A stretch of DNA of 64,000 bases, from the NCBI GenBank assembly GCA_002163155.1, contig MAAO01000006.1:1178001-1242000 (forward strand), in the 5' to 3' direction. Below the pieces are notes generated by a model, which saw nothing but the letters and a program-made list of their open reading frames with translations, did no database searches and was not told the origin of the DNA. Shown here in pieces: positions 36,522 to 45,405 of the stretch (the first letter of the stretch is position 1; each line of letters starts with the position of its first letter). The translations under genes and the position numbers were made by a program. The DNA is from Halobacteriovorax marinus. GTDB lineage: Bacteria > Bdellovibrionota > Bacteriovoracia > Bacteriovoracales > Bacteriovoracaceae.

Positions 36522-37664
36522 TTAATCTAAAATATAATAAAACGGGTCAACAGGTGTACCGTTCACTCTTATTTCATAGTGTAAGTGAGGTCCTGTCGAA
36601 TAACCGGTATTTCCAACTTTTGCTATGAGTTGACCTCTCTGAATGACTTGGCCTTTCTTCACAGTATTCTTTGAATTGTGAGCGTAAACTGATTCAATTC
36701 CGTAGCCGTGATTTATTTGTACAAAGTAGCCAAAGCCAGGCTTCTTTCCTGAGAAAGTCACTGTCCCATCAGCGGGTGCAAGGATAGGAGTTCCAATAGA
36801 AGCTCCAATATCTAATCCTTCATGCATTTTTAATCGTTTTGAATAGGGGGAAATTCTTGGGCCATAATATGAAGTGACCCAACCTTTTGCAGGTAGGAGA
36901 GTTGGAGTTGATCTTAAAAAACTCTCTCTATCTAGTAGGTATTGGTCAAGCCCGTGAATATTAAGTTCAAGGTCTTTCACATGTTTCTTAATAATATTAA
37001 ATTTGTAGTCAAAGTCTGCAAAGTTTTCTGCCAGAGCAAAACTTTGTTTCGTTAGATCTGACCATTCTTTGGTAAAAGCATAACCTGTTTGTAGTCCAAA
37101 GTTAGTTGCAATTTTCTGTTCATAGAGATTCTTTAGCTCAATGAAGTTTTGATTTTTCTTTTCGTCTTTTAACTTGTCACGGATGGTGTCGTTACCATTA
37201 AAGAAGGATTGAGTCTTAAGCGTTGCTGGATCGATTTTCTTACTGTGATCGTGATCAGTTTCATGACCTTCTTGATCGATTACTGGGGTGGTTAAATCAA
37301 TTTTTTCGAATCCAGAAATAACTCTTAACTTCTTTTCAAAAGTTTCAATTCTTTCAATATCAGTTGTAAGAGTATTAATTTTCATTTGAAAGAGCTTGAT
37401 CTGCTCTTTAAGTTGTCTGTTCTCTAAAGTGAGGTGTTTGTTTTGGTGAACTTGCCTTAAGATTTTCCAGTAGTCATATGAAAGAATACCCATGACAAAA
37501 ATTGCTAAGACACAGATGAAAACAATGGCATGAAAGGCCAGTCTTGGAATTCTAAAAGACTTAACGCCTTTTTCCCTTTCGGGGACAACCATGACTGTAA
37601 AATATCTGTCCAAGTACGGCTCCGTGTAATTGGCATGTATTGATGGGATATGTTCTCGTTTCAA
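36522..37664 (-). CDS. M23-family (LytM) peptidoglycan endopeptidase
   Basis: 380 residues. One membrane segment (about 44-66, AFHAIVFICVLAIFVMGIL) follows a 43-residue cytoplasmic tail. A coiled coil (about 75-110) and a helical spacer lead to a C-terminal M23 domain. Zinc-binding residues are visible: the HEGLD motif (His and Asp) and the HLH motif in GPHLHYEIR, with a catalytic His in VYAHN. The full metal set suggests an active enzyme rather than an EnvC-type activator. It would cut peptide cross-links in the periplasm. It lies just upstream of secA. Confidence 0.9.
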   Translation of the reverse strand: MKREHIPSIHANYTEPYLDRYFTVMVVPEREKGVKSFRIPRLAFHAIVFICVLAIFVMGILSYDYWKILRQVHQNKHLTLENRQLKEQIKLFQMKINTLTTDIERIETFEKKLRVISGFEKIDLTTPVIDQEGHETDHDHSKKIDPATLKTQSFFNGNDTIRDKLKDEKKNQNFIELKNLYEQKIATNFGLQTGYAFTKEWSDLTKQSFALAENFADFDYKFNIIKKHVKDLELNIHGLDQYLLDRESFLRSTPTLLPAKGWVTSYYGPRISPYSKRLKMHEGLDIGASIGTPILAPADGTVTFSGKKPGFGYFVQINHGYGIESVYAHNSKNTVKKGQVIQRGQLIAKVGNTGYSTGPHLHYEIRVNGTPVDPFYYILD

Positions 37665-37786
37665 CGAAAAATATTAGATAATTCTAATTCTCTCAATAGC
37701 TTATGGCAAATAAGAGAAGAATTATCTGATATTTTTTCTTGTTGTGCTGCTTGGCAGCGAAACTTTGAGATTAACTAGGTGCATTC

Positions 37787-37807
37787 TAAAAGGCCCCGAA
37801 GGGCCAT
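37787..37807 (-). terminator. Intrinsic terminator of the symporter gene
   Basis: GGCCC stem with GGGCC around a TTCG tetraloop on the minus strand, followed by TTTTAG. The stem is only 5 base pairs but all G-C with a stable loop. Confidence 0.7.
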
Positions 37808-37810
37808 GAG

Positions 37811-39109
37811 TTATGTGAGTTGAATATTTCTCTTTTCCATTGTTCTTTGCACAATTAGGGCGCCGATAATATCTCCCTCCACATTTACTGCGGTACGAAA
37901 GGTGTCTAGCGGTTTTTCAATGACCAGTAAAATACCAATCGCTTCAAGGGGAATTCCTGCAGCGAGTAAAACCATCTGCATCCCTGACATGGATCCACTA
38001 GGCATGCCAGGAGCTCCAATACTTGAAATCATGCTCATAAAGAAGACAGCAAATATAGTAAAGTTTGTAAGCTCTATTCCGTAGAGGTGGGCCAAGAAGA
38101 TTGCCGCCACACCCTCAAACAGTGCCGTTCCATCCATATTCATCGTGGCCCCAAGGGGGAAGACAAAACCACTGACAGCTTTTGAGACACCCAATTCTTC
38201 TTCACAAGTTTTCATGGTCACAGGTAATGTGGCCGAAGAGGAACTTGTTCCAAGGGCAATAAGAAGTGGTTTAGATATTTTTCTAAAGAGTTTTACTGGA
38301 CCAATTCCTGCGAAGATCTTGGCCAGTAGGGGAAGAACTATGGCCCCATGAATTAGTGTCGCCCCAAGAACTACGAGAGCAAATGAGAATAATTGGGAGA
38401 AGATATCGCCGGAGACTTTGAGTTTGAAATCAAAGACTATGGCAAAAATCCCTACAGGGCTCAGCATGATAAACCAGCCCAAAATTTTCATGAGTATTTT
38501 ATTGATATCCTCGACAATGAGAAAGAGCTGACTATCTCCACTAAGTGAAGTGATCATGGCAAGTCCGATGAGGAGTGCCGCAGTGACTAAACCTAAAATA
38601 TTGTTAGAAGCTAGTGAGGCAATTGGATTTACAAATGACCTCTTAAGAATTTTATGAACCACGGTAATAATGGAGTTATCTTTAGAGCTGATAATCTTAT
38701 TGGGTTTTTTATATGAGTAGTCACTTGTTATTTGCTCTGTAGTTTGAACTTTAATTTTCACGTTAGAACTAGTCCAAGGATGAATAAAGAACACCACACT
38801 AAGTCCAAGCATAATAGCGATCAGAGTTGTTCCTATATAGTAACAAACAGCTACTGTTCCTAGGCTCTTTAACTTCCAGGCCTCTTTTATTCCCGCTAGT
38901 CCTCCTATTAAGGAGAAGAAAATAAGAGGTGCCACGAGCATTTTTAAACTCTGTATGAAAATATCTTTAATTAAGAGAATGAGTTTATAGAATTCTGGTA
39001 CTTCAGTAGTTTGGGTCCACGCAGTATCACCGAATAACATGGCACTTAAATAACCAAATACACCAAATAGAGCGACCCATACCGCTAAGTTTAACTTGAG
39101 CTTTTTCAC
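37811..39109 (-). CDS. Dicarboxylate/amino acid:cation symporter (GltP/DctA type)
   Basis: 432-residue inner-membrane carrier of the glutamate transporter family. The serine-rich re-entrant loop SSSSATLPVT is followed by FVFPLGATMNMDGTALFEG, which holds the NMDGT substrate and sodium motif. SSIGAPGMPSGSM provides the second hairpin. About eight hydrophobic helices are seen. It would bring in glutamate, aspartate or C4-dicarboxylates with protons or sodium; the exact substrate cannot be told. Charged insertion at residues 110-150 is slightly longer than usual. It is a single-gene unit with its own terminator. Confidence 0.92.
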   Translation of the reverse strand: MKKLKLNLAVWVALFGVFGYLSAMLFGDTAWTQTTEVPEFYKLILLIKDIFIQSLKMLVAPLIFFSLIGGLAGIKEAWKLKSLGTVAVCYYIGTTLIAIMLGLSVVFFIHPWTSSNVKIKVQTTEQITSDYSYKKPNKIISSKDNSIITVVHKILKRSFVNPIASLASNNILGLVTAALLIGLAMITSLSGDSQLFLIVEDINKILMKILGWFIMLSPVGIFAIVFDFKLKVSGDIFSQLFSFALVVLGATLIHGAIVLPLLAKIFAGIGPVKLFRKISKPLLIALGTSSSSATLPVTMKTCEEELGVSKAVSGFVFPLGATMNMDGTALFEGVAAIFLAHLYGIELTNFTIFAVFFMSMISSIGAPGMPSGSMSGMQMVLLAAGIPLEAIGILLVIEKPLDTFRTAVNVEGDIIGALIVQRTMEKRNIQLT

Positions 39110-39238
39110 ATTACTTCCTTGTAATTAAAACAATTTCATCAATTATACTCTATTGATAAGAATTTATGAAGTCTGAGAGATTACTATTATAAAGATATAT
39201 TCGCTCGTTTACATAAAAATGCTTTTTCTGCTTGATAA

Positions 39239-39523
39239 TTAAATTGTATTTAATGAATCTAATAGATCCTTATATCCTTCATGGCTGTGGCCTATGAAGA
39301 TTTGTTCTATTTCTGTGAAATTCTTAAAGTCGTCAGATTCAAATTTATATAGAGCTGGAACTCCTTTTATATTGAATACTTCAATGAGATGCGGAGCCTC
39401 TGAAATATCGACTTCAAAAGTTTCAAATTTATCATTGAGTTTTTCAACTTCGCGCTTGAAAATAGGGTCGAAAATTACACAGTGTGGGCAATTTGGTTTC
39501 GAGAATTTGACTAGTTTCTTCAT
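39239..39523 (-). CDS. Small thioredoxin-like protein (CPHC)
   Basis: 94 residues, cytoplasmic, thioredoxin fold. The redox motif CPHC in FSKPNCPHCVIFDP is near residue 12-15, with the cis-proline in IKGVPALYKF. The CPHC motif is that of DsbA-like oxidases, but the size and lack of a signal peptide fit a thioredoxin or glutaredoxin relative. The ATG and its GGAG binding site sit in one arm of a perfect 12-base inverted repeat, so expression is probably regulated. Confidence 0.85.
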   Translation of the reverse strand: MKKLVKFSKPNCPHCVIFDPIFKREVEKLNDKFETFEVDISEAPHLIEVFNIKGVPALYKFESDDFKNFTEIEQIFIGHSHEGYKDLLDSLNTI

Positions 39524-39564
39524 CTTGAGCTCCTTTACTTATTTTATTATAAGAGCTCAAGATG
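39521..39564 (-). promoter_or_regulatory. Perfect 12-base inverted repeat around the promoter and start of the thioredoxin-like gene
   Basis: On the minus strand CATCTTGAGCTC and GAGCTCAAGATG flank a 20-base AT-rich spacer. The right arm contains the ribosome binding site (GGAG) and the ATG. The spacer holds TATAAT, a perfect -10 hexamer. If transcription starts just after it, only one arm is in the mRNA and the repeat is best read as a repressor operator; centre-to-centre distance is 32 bases, about three helix turns. If it starts further upstream, the arms would form a hairpin that hides the start. Confidence 0.65.
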
Positions 39565-39607
39565 AATATGGTCCAATTGTTAGTATTTATGATGTAATAG
39601 AAGAACT

Positions 39608-40351
39608 CTATTGAGCAACGACGAGAATCACTGAAATATTATCGTTACCACCATTAGCATTTGCCTGGGCGACTAAGGTTGTTACTGTTTGTTGAACAGT
39701 TTCTGGTGTGGCCTTAGCTGGGTTTGGAATATACTTATTAATGATGTAGAGAATATCAGCATCAGAAACCTTTCCGTGAAGTCCATCAGAACAACTTAGA
39801 AAGACGTCTCCCTTACTCACTTTGTAAGTGAAGAGATCCACTTCAATATCTTCTTCGAAGCCAACAGTTCTTACAAGAACGTTTTTTTGCGGATCTTGCG
39901 CTGCTTGATCTCTATTATAAATTCCTAAGTTTATTTTTTCTTGTACAAGAGAGTGGTCTTTAGAAAGCTGATAAAGCTTGTTTCTATTAACTAAATAGGC
40001 CCTTGAATCTCCAACGTTAGAAATATAGAGAGTATCACCTTTGAAGTAAAAACCTACAACAGTTGTTCCCATCCCTTGCAGAAGCTGGTCTCTAAGACCT
40101 CTGTCTTTAATTTTATTATTGGCGTAAAGAACAGACTGTGGAAATGATTTTTTTGGGTCTGAATCAAGGTTTTTTAACATATATTCAGGTATAAACTCCA
40201 CGGCCATTTGAGAAGCGATATCTCCACCATTGTGACCTCCCATTCCATCTGCAACGACAAAGAGGTTCTTTTCTGGATTGAGATATATAGAGTCTTGGTT
40301 AGTTTTTCTTTTTCTACCAATGTCTGTTAAGCCTGAAGAAATGAGGCCCAT
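39608..40351 (-). CDS. PP2C-family serine/threonine protein phosphatase
   Basis: 247 residues, the bacterial Stp/PrpC size. Metal-binding motifs are intact: TNQDS (Asp), VVADGMGGH (Asp and Gly), NVGDSRAYL, LSCSDGLHG (Asp) and GGNDNISVILV (Asn-Asp). It should remove phosphate from proteins modified by serine/threonine kinases. AAGGAG precedes the ATG. It is divergent from prkA, a serine kinase-like gene; the pairing may be functional but is not shown. Confidence 0.93.
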   Translation of the reverse strand: MGLISSGLTDIGRKRKTNQDSIYLNPEKNLFVVADGMGGHNGGDIASQMAVEFIPEYMLKNLDSDPKKSFPQSVLYANNKIKDRGLRDQLLQGMGTTVVGFYFKGDTLYISNVGDSRAYLVNRNKLYQLSKDHSLVQEKINLGIYNRDQAAQDPQKNVLVRTVGFEEDIEVDLFTYKVSKGDVFLSCSDGLHGKVSDADILYIINKYIPNPAKATPETVQQTVTTLVAQANANGGNDNISVILVVAQ

Positions 40352-40512
40352 AATTTCGCTCCTTAATTATTTTTACGATTATATAATCTTAATACACAGT
40401 GATTTTTTGTCAAATATTCATTAATGGGAAATCAAGGACATGCAATCAGGTAGTTGAGTAATGGTGTCAGGTTAACACCATGTAAATTCTTAGAATTTCT
40501 CAATATTCTTCT

Positions 40513-40541
40513 TTCACTTAAGCTTAGTCTCAGGATATAAT
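40513..40541 (+). promoter_or_regulatory. Sigma-70-like promoter of the prkA operon
   Basis: TTCACT at 40513-40518 and TATAAT at 40536-40541 with a 17-base spacer, 44 bases before the prkA ATG. No sigma-54 type -24/-12 element was seen, although enteric homologues of this operon are under stress sigma factors. Confidence 0.6.
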
Positions 40542-40585
40542 ATTTATAAGATTGGCCCCAAATTTTCTAAGGATGGGAGTATATT

Positions 40586-42649
40586 ATGGCCCAAATTGAT
40601 ATTTCAGAATTCATGAAAGAGAACTACAAAATTGAAGATTTTACTCATCTCAATTGGTCTGGTTCATTCCAAGATTATGTAAATGCTGTAACTGAAGACC
40701 CTAGGATCGCTAGGAATTCGTTTCAACGTATGCACGACATGATTATGTCGTTTGGAACTTCTAATTATACAGAGTACAAGAAAGACATTGTTCGTTATCA
40801 CTTTTTTGATGACCCAAATAATGGTGGAAAAGATGCTGTATTTGGAATTGATGTTCACTTAATGAAATTAGTGAATTTCTTTAAAGCAGCAGCAGCTGGT
40901 TATGGTACTGAAAAAAGAGTGCTCCTTCTTCATGGTCCAGTAGGGTCAGCGAAATCATCTGTTTCAAGAAACTTGAAACAAGGTTTAGAGTATTACTCTA
41001 AAACTGATGACGGTAGAATGTTTACCTTTGAATGGTATGACGATGAAGAAACAGATATTCTCGGTGGTCAAAAACTTTTCCCTTCTCCAATGCACGAAGA
41101 GCCATTGAAGCTAATTCCTCTAGACGTTCGTAAACAATTTCTTGAGAAGTTAAACAAAGGTCGTAAAGACGGAGAAGTCAAAATTACTTTTAAAGGGGAA
41201 GTTAACCCTGCAGATAGATTTATTCTTAATCAATATTTACAAAAATATGATGGAGATTGGTCGAAAGTTGTGAATAATCACATCCGTATCAAGAGATTAA
41301 TTCTTTCTGAAAAAGATAGAATTGGAATTGGAACTTTTCAACCAAAAGATGAGAAGAACCAAGATTCTACTGAACTTACAGGTGATATAAACTATAGAAA
41401 AATTGCTCAATATGGTTCTGATTCAGATCCAAGGGCCTTTAACTTTGATGGTGAATTTAACATTGCCAACAGAGGTATTGTTGAATTTATTGAAATGTTA
41501 AAGCTTGATGTGGCTTTTCTCTATGACTTACTAGGAGCTTCGCAAGAGCACTCAATTAAGCCTAAGAAATTTGCACAAACTGACATTGATGAAGTTATTC
41601 TAGGGCATACAAATGAGCCCGAGTTCAGAAAACTTCAGAATAATGAATTCATGGAAGCTCTTAGAGATAGAACAGTAAAAATTGATGTTCCTTATATTAC
41701 TCGTCTAAGTAACGAAGTTAAAATTTACGAAAGAGATTTTAGCTCTGATAAAATTCCACATGTTCATATTGCTCCTCATACTCTAGAGATGGCGGCCATG
41801 TGGGCAGTTCTTACTAGACTTGAAGAGCCTAAGAAAGCTGATCTTACTAAGCTTCAAAAACTAAAACTGTATAACGGAAAAACACTTCCAGGATACAATG
41901 AAGAAAATGTTAAAGAGCTTAGAAAAGAAGCAGTGAGAGAAGGACTAGAAGGGATTTCTCCAAGATATATTCAAGATAAACTTTCTAATTCATTAGTTAA
42001 GTATGGTCACACTGGTTCACTTAACCCTTTTATGGTCTTTAATGAACTAGAGTCTGGCTTGAAACATCATGGACTTATTAACAGTTCTGAACAACTAGAT
42101 CATTATAAAGAGATGTTAGCTGTGACTCGTCAGGAGTATGAAGACATCGTCAAAAATGATGTTCAAAAAGCTATTTGTCTTGATGAAAGTGCTATTGAAA
42201 CTCTTTGTTCTAATTATATTGATAATGTTAAGGCCTATACTCAAAAAGAAAAAGTTCGTAACAAGTACACAAACAAATTAGAAGATTCTGATGAAAGATT
42301 CATGAGAAGTATCGAAGAAAAAATTGATATTGCTGAATCAAGAAAAGATGATTTTCGTCGTGAAATTATGAACTATATTGGAGCTCTTGCAATCGAAGGG
42401 AAGACTTTTGATTACAAAATGAATGAAAGACTTCATAGAGCACTAGAGTTGAAACTTTTTGAAGATCAAAAAGATTCAATCAAACTCTCTAGTATTGTTT
42501 CAAAAGTTGTCGATAAAGAAACTCAAGAGAAAATTGATGTCATTAAATCAAGACTGATTAAGAATTATGGTTACTGTGAAATATCAGCAACGGATGCTCT
42601 TAATTATGTTGCTAGTATTTTTGCAAAAGGTGACTCTGCTAAGTCATAG
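40586..42649 (+). CDS. prkA: PrkA family serine protein kinase (YeaG)
   Basis: 687 residues with an AAA-type N-terminal part and the PrkA C-terminal domain. The Walker A loop is [12 protein letters not shown] (about residues 113-124). The protein ends with the [17 protein letters not shown] block typical of the family. In E. coli YeaG works in nitrogen starvation and stationary-phase survival, and in Bacillus PrkA acts in sporulation; both kinase and protease activities have been reported. The operon order prkA, yeaH, spoVR is the widespread one. A good sigma-70-like promoter lies upstream. Confidence 0.96.
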   Translation: MAQIDISEFMKENYKIEDFTHLNWSGSFQDYVNAVTEDPRIARNSFQRMHDMIMSFGTSNYTEYKKDIVRYHFFDDPNNGGKDAVFGIDVHLMKLVNFFKAAAAGYGTEKRVLLLHGPVGSAKSSVSRNLKQGLEYYSKTDDGRMFTFEWYDDEETDILGGQKLFPSPMHEEPLKLIPLDVRKQFLEKLNKGRKDGEVKITFKGEVNPADRFILNQYLQKYDGDWSKVVNNHIRIKRLILSEKDRIGIGTFQPKDEKNQDSTELTGDINYRKIAQYGSDSDPRAFNFDGEFNIANRGIVEFIEMLKLDVAFLYDLLGASQEHSIKPKKFAQTDIDEVILGHTNEPEFRKLQNNEFMEALRDRTVKIDVPYITRLSNEVKIYERDFSSDKIPHVHIAPHTLEMAAMWAVLTRLEEPKKADLTKLQKLKLYNGKTLPGYNEENVKELRKEAVREGLEGISPRYIQDKLSNSLVKYGHTGSLNPFMVFNELESGLKHHGLINSSEQLDHYKEMLAVTRQEYEDIVKNDVQKAICLDESAIETLCSNYIDNVKAYTQKEKVRNKYTNKLEDSDERFMRSIEEKIDIAESRKDDFRREIMNYIGALAIEGKTFDYKMNERLHRALELKLFEDQKDSIKLSSIVSKVVDKETQEKIDVIKSRLIKNYGYCEISATDALNYVASIFAKGDSAKS

Positions 42650-42655
42650 TTTAAT

Positions 42656-42681
42656 AGTGGGCACTACTTTAAGTGTCCACT
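42656..42681 (+). promoter_or_regulatory. Intercistronic hairpin between prkA and yeaH
   Basis: AGTGGGCACT pairs with AGTGTCCACT (one G-U pair) across a six-base loop, 22 bases before the yeaH ATG. No T-run follows, so it is more likely an mRNA-stabilising or processing element than a terminator. Confidence 0.55.
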
Positions 42682-42703
42682 TCTTACTCCAAATGGAGAG
42701 TTT

Positions 42704-43819
42704 ATGAATCATCCTGTTAAACAAGATCACTCCAGATTTAGAAAAATTATTAAAGGCCGAATTCGTGACAACCTGAAGAAGTATGTCTCAGGTGGAGAGA
42801 TGCCAATATCTAAAGGTGGAAAAACTTTTAAAGTTCCCATGCCTCAAATTGAAACACCTCGTTTTAAATTTGGAGACAAGCAACAAGGTGGATCTGGACA
42901 AGGTGAGGGTGAGCCAGGGGATCCAGTTGATGGTCAACCAGGTGAAGGTCAACCCGGTGAAGGTGAAGCTGGAGAAGGTGAAGGAAATAAAGAACTAGAA
43001 GTAGAGCTTAGTATTGATGAACTTGCAGCAATATTAGGTGATGAACTAGAGCTTCCAAAAATCGAACCAAAAGGTAAGAAGAGTCTTGAGTCTATAACTA
43101 ATAAGTACACTTCAATTGGTACTGTTGGACCAAACTCGCTAAGACATTATAAGCGATCTTTTAGAGAGGCCCTAAAAAGACAAGTGGCTTCGGGAACTTA
43201 TGATGCAAGTAATCCTGTAATTATTCCGCAAAAAAGCGATATGCGCTATAGAGCAGCTAGTCCTGTTATTACTCACGAAAACTCTGCAGTAGTTATCTAT
43301 ATGATGGATGTGTCGGGTTCAATGGGTGATGAACAAAAAGAAGTCGTTAGGACTGAAAGTTTTTGGATTAATCTTTGGCTTAAGTCACAATATAAAGATA
43401 TTGAAATTCGTTATATTATTCATGATGCCACAGCGAAAGAAGTTGAAGAAGAAGTTTTCTTTAAAACAAGAGAAAGTGGGGGAACCCTAATTTCTTCGGC
43501 CTTTAAATTATGTCGAGATATTATAGAAAGTGATTACAATTCGAGCGAATGGAATATTTATCCCTTCCATTTCTCTGATGGTGATAATTGGTCAACAGAC
43601 GATACAAAGTTATGTTTAGATATTTTAGATAACGATATCATCCCAAATTCTAATGTTTTCTGTTACGGACAAGTTGAAAGTCGTTATGGATCGGGACAGT
43701 TTTACAAAGATCTAAATACTAAATATGGTGCAGAGAATGAAGATGTTATTTTAAGTAAAATAAAAAACAAGGATGCCATTCTCGATTCTATTAAAGAATT
43801 TCTAGGAAAAGGAAAATAA
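42704..43819 (+). CDS. yeaH: YeaH/YhbH family protein (DUF444) with vWA-like domain
   Basis: 371 residues. The start MNHPVKQDHSRFRKIIKGRI is typical of the family. A Gly/Glu/Pro/Gln low-complexity stretch follows (about 65-100). The C-terminal half has a von Willebrand A-like fold with a metal site of the form DVSGSMGD near residue 203. It is the standard partner of PrkA and SpoVR. The stop is directly followed by the spoVR ATG. In Bacillus YhbH affects sporulation; in enterics YeaH works with YeaG in stress adaptation. Confidence 0.95.
   Translation: MNHPVKQDHSRFRKIIKGRIRDNLKKYVSGGEMPISKGGKTFKVPMPQIETPRFKFGDKQQGGSGQGEGEPGDPVDGQPGEGQPGEGEAGEGEGNKELEVELSIDELAAILGDELELPKIEPKGKKSLESITNKYTSIGTVGPNSLRHYKRSFREALKRQVASGTYDASNPVIIPQKSDMRYRAASPVITHENSAVVIYMMDVSGSMGDEQKEVVRTESFWINLWLKSQYKDIEIRYIIHDATAKEVEEEVFFKTRESGGTLISSAFKLCRDIIESDYNSSEWNIYPFHFSDGDNWSTDDTKLCLDILDNDIIPNSNVFCYGQVESRYGSGQFYKDLNTKYGAENEDVILSKIKNKDAILDSIKEFLGKGK
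42889..42990 (+). repeat. Coding low-complexity repeat in yeaH (Gly-Glu-Gly/Gln-Pro)
   Basis: Imperfect tandem copies of GGTGAAGGTCAACC and GGTGAAGGTGAA encode a Gly/Glu/Pro/Gln linker. Such repeats could vary in copy number between strains. Confidence 0.8.
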
Positions 43820-45334
43820 ATGAATAGATCAAAACCGATTCAAGGTGAGCTACTTCGTTTAAAAGAAGAAATAGAGCAATACGCTATTGATTACGGCTTA
43901 ACTTATCATCCAGTGGTTTTTGAAGTTTGTAACTACGATACTATTTGTATTTTAGCTTCGCTTGGAGGTTTCCCTTCTCGTTATCCTCACTGGCGATTTG
44001 GTATGGATTACGATCAGCTTTCAAAGGGAAATATCTACGGTTTTCAAAAAATCTATGAACTAGTTATAAACACTGCTCCTTGTTACGCATACTTATTAAG
44101 TTCTAACCGTATTGTTGATCAAAAACTTGTTATGGCCCATGTTTATGGCCACGCTGATTTCTTTAAAAATAATGCATGGTTTAGAAATACTGATAAGTCC
44201 ATGATGGATGTTATGGCCAATCATGGAACTAAAATAAGAAAGTATATGAATCGCTATGGACAGGATAGAGTTGAGAGTTTCATTGATGCAGCTCTTTCTC
44301 TAGAAAATCTTTTAGATGTAAATTTACTTTTTGAAACTCCTCAAGTTGTTAGGCAACGAGAGGAATTAGAGAAAACTGCAATAGAAGAAGAACTAAGAGG
44401 TGATGAGGACGATAAAATCTCAACAGCTCTAAAATCATTCATGAGATCAAAAGCGAGAAAAGAGAAAGAAAATACTCCTGTGGTTGAGCCCGAAAGAGAT
44501 TTTGATTATAAATCTATTGATCAGGATGTTTCAGGAACTCGTGACATCATGAAATTTCTTATGAATAATGCGCCTATAGAAGAATGGCAATCTGATATTC
44601 TAGGTTGTTTACGCGAAGAGGCCTATTACTTCCTACCGCAAAGAATGACTAAGATCATGAATGAGGGGTGGGCCAGTTATTGGCATTCAAAAATCATGAC
44701 AAATAAAGCACTTAAATCAAGTGAGATCATTGATTTTGCCGATGTTCACTCAGGTGTAATGGCCATGAGTCCTAAGAATATTAACCCGTATAAGATTGGA
44801 ATTGAGCTCTTTAGAGATATTGAACATCGATGGGATACTGGTAAATTTGGGAAAGAATATCTTGAATGTACGGATATGAATAAGAAACACAATTGGGATT
44901 TAAAATTAGGTCTTGGTAGGGAAAAAATATTCGAAGTGCGTAAATCTCATAATGATATTACTTTTCTAGATGAATACTTTACTGAAGATTTTTGCGTAAG
45001 GCAGCAAATCTTCACTTATAAATTCAACCCTAGAACTGGTAGAAATGAGATTGACTCTAGAGAATTTAAGGAGATTAAAGCCAAACTTCTTCAACAATTG
45101 GCAAATTTTGGTCAACCGCTCATAGAAATTGAGTCAAGTAACTATAACAACCGTGGTGAGATTCTTTTAAAGCATGTACATCGTGGAGTTGATTTAGATA
45201 TGAGCTTTGCGGCTGACACTATGAAAAATATCTTTCTCATTTGGAAAAGACCTATAAATATTACGACTGTGGTTGAGGAGAAAGAGCTTGTTTATTGCTA
45301 TGACGGAAAAGATTTTAAACCAATAAAAGCTTAA
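43820..45334 (+). CDS. spoVR: SpoVR family protein (YcgB)
   Basis: 504 residues, usual length. Family hallmarks include MAHVYGHADFFKNN (about 105-118), EGWASYWHSKIM (about 280-291) and the C-terminal HRGVDLDM region. SpoVR-type proteins are needed for spore cortex in Bacillus, but most carriers form no spores. In Gram-negatives the protein is co-expressed with YeaG and YeaH under stress. It is the last gene of the operon; no clear terminator follows in the 60 bases before the next gene. Confidence 0.95.
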   Translation: MNRSKPIQGELLRLKEEIEQYAIDYGLTYHPVVFEVCNYDTICILASLGGFPSRYPHWRFGMDYDQLSKGNIYGFQKIYELVINTAPCYAYLLSSNRIVDQKLVMAHVYGHADFFKNNAWFRNTDKSMMDVMANHGTKIRKYMNRYGQDRVESFIDAALSLENLLDVNLLFETPQVVRQREELEKTAIEEELRGDEDDKISTALKSFMRSKARKEKENTPVVEPERDFDYKSIDQDVSGTRDIMKFLMNNAPIEEWQSDILGCLREEAYYFLPQRMTKIMNEGWASYWHSKIMTNKALKSSEIIDFADVHSGVMAMSPKNINPYKIGIELFRDIEHRWDTGKFGKEYLECTDMNKKHNWDLKLGLGREKIFEVRKSHNDITFLDEYFTEDFCVRQQIFTYKFNPRTGRNEIDSREFKEIKAKLLQQLANFGQPLIEIESSNYNNRGEILLKHVHRGVDLDMSFAADTMKNIFLIWKRPINITTVVEEKELVYCYDGKDFKPIKA

Positions 45335-45405
45335 TCATTCATTGACGAAAAAAGTAGTTTAGAGGAAAATAGATTTTAGTTAAAATATTTTCCTTGGAAC
45401 TGCCC

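Noticed and set aside
40352-40585. Sigma-54 promoter for the prkA operon
   Set aside because: No GG-N10-GC type -24/-12 element is visible, while a good TTCACT-17-TATAAT pair is.
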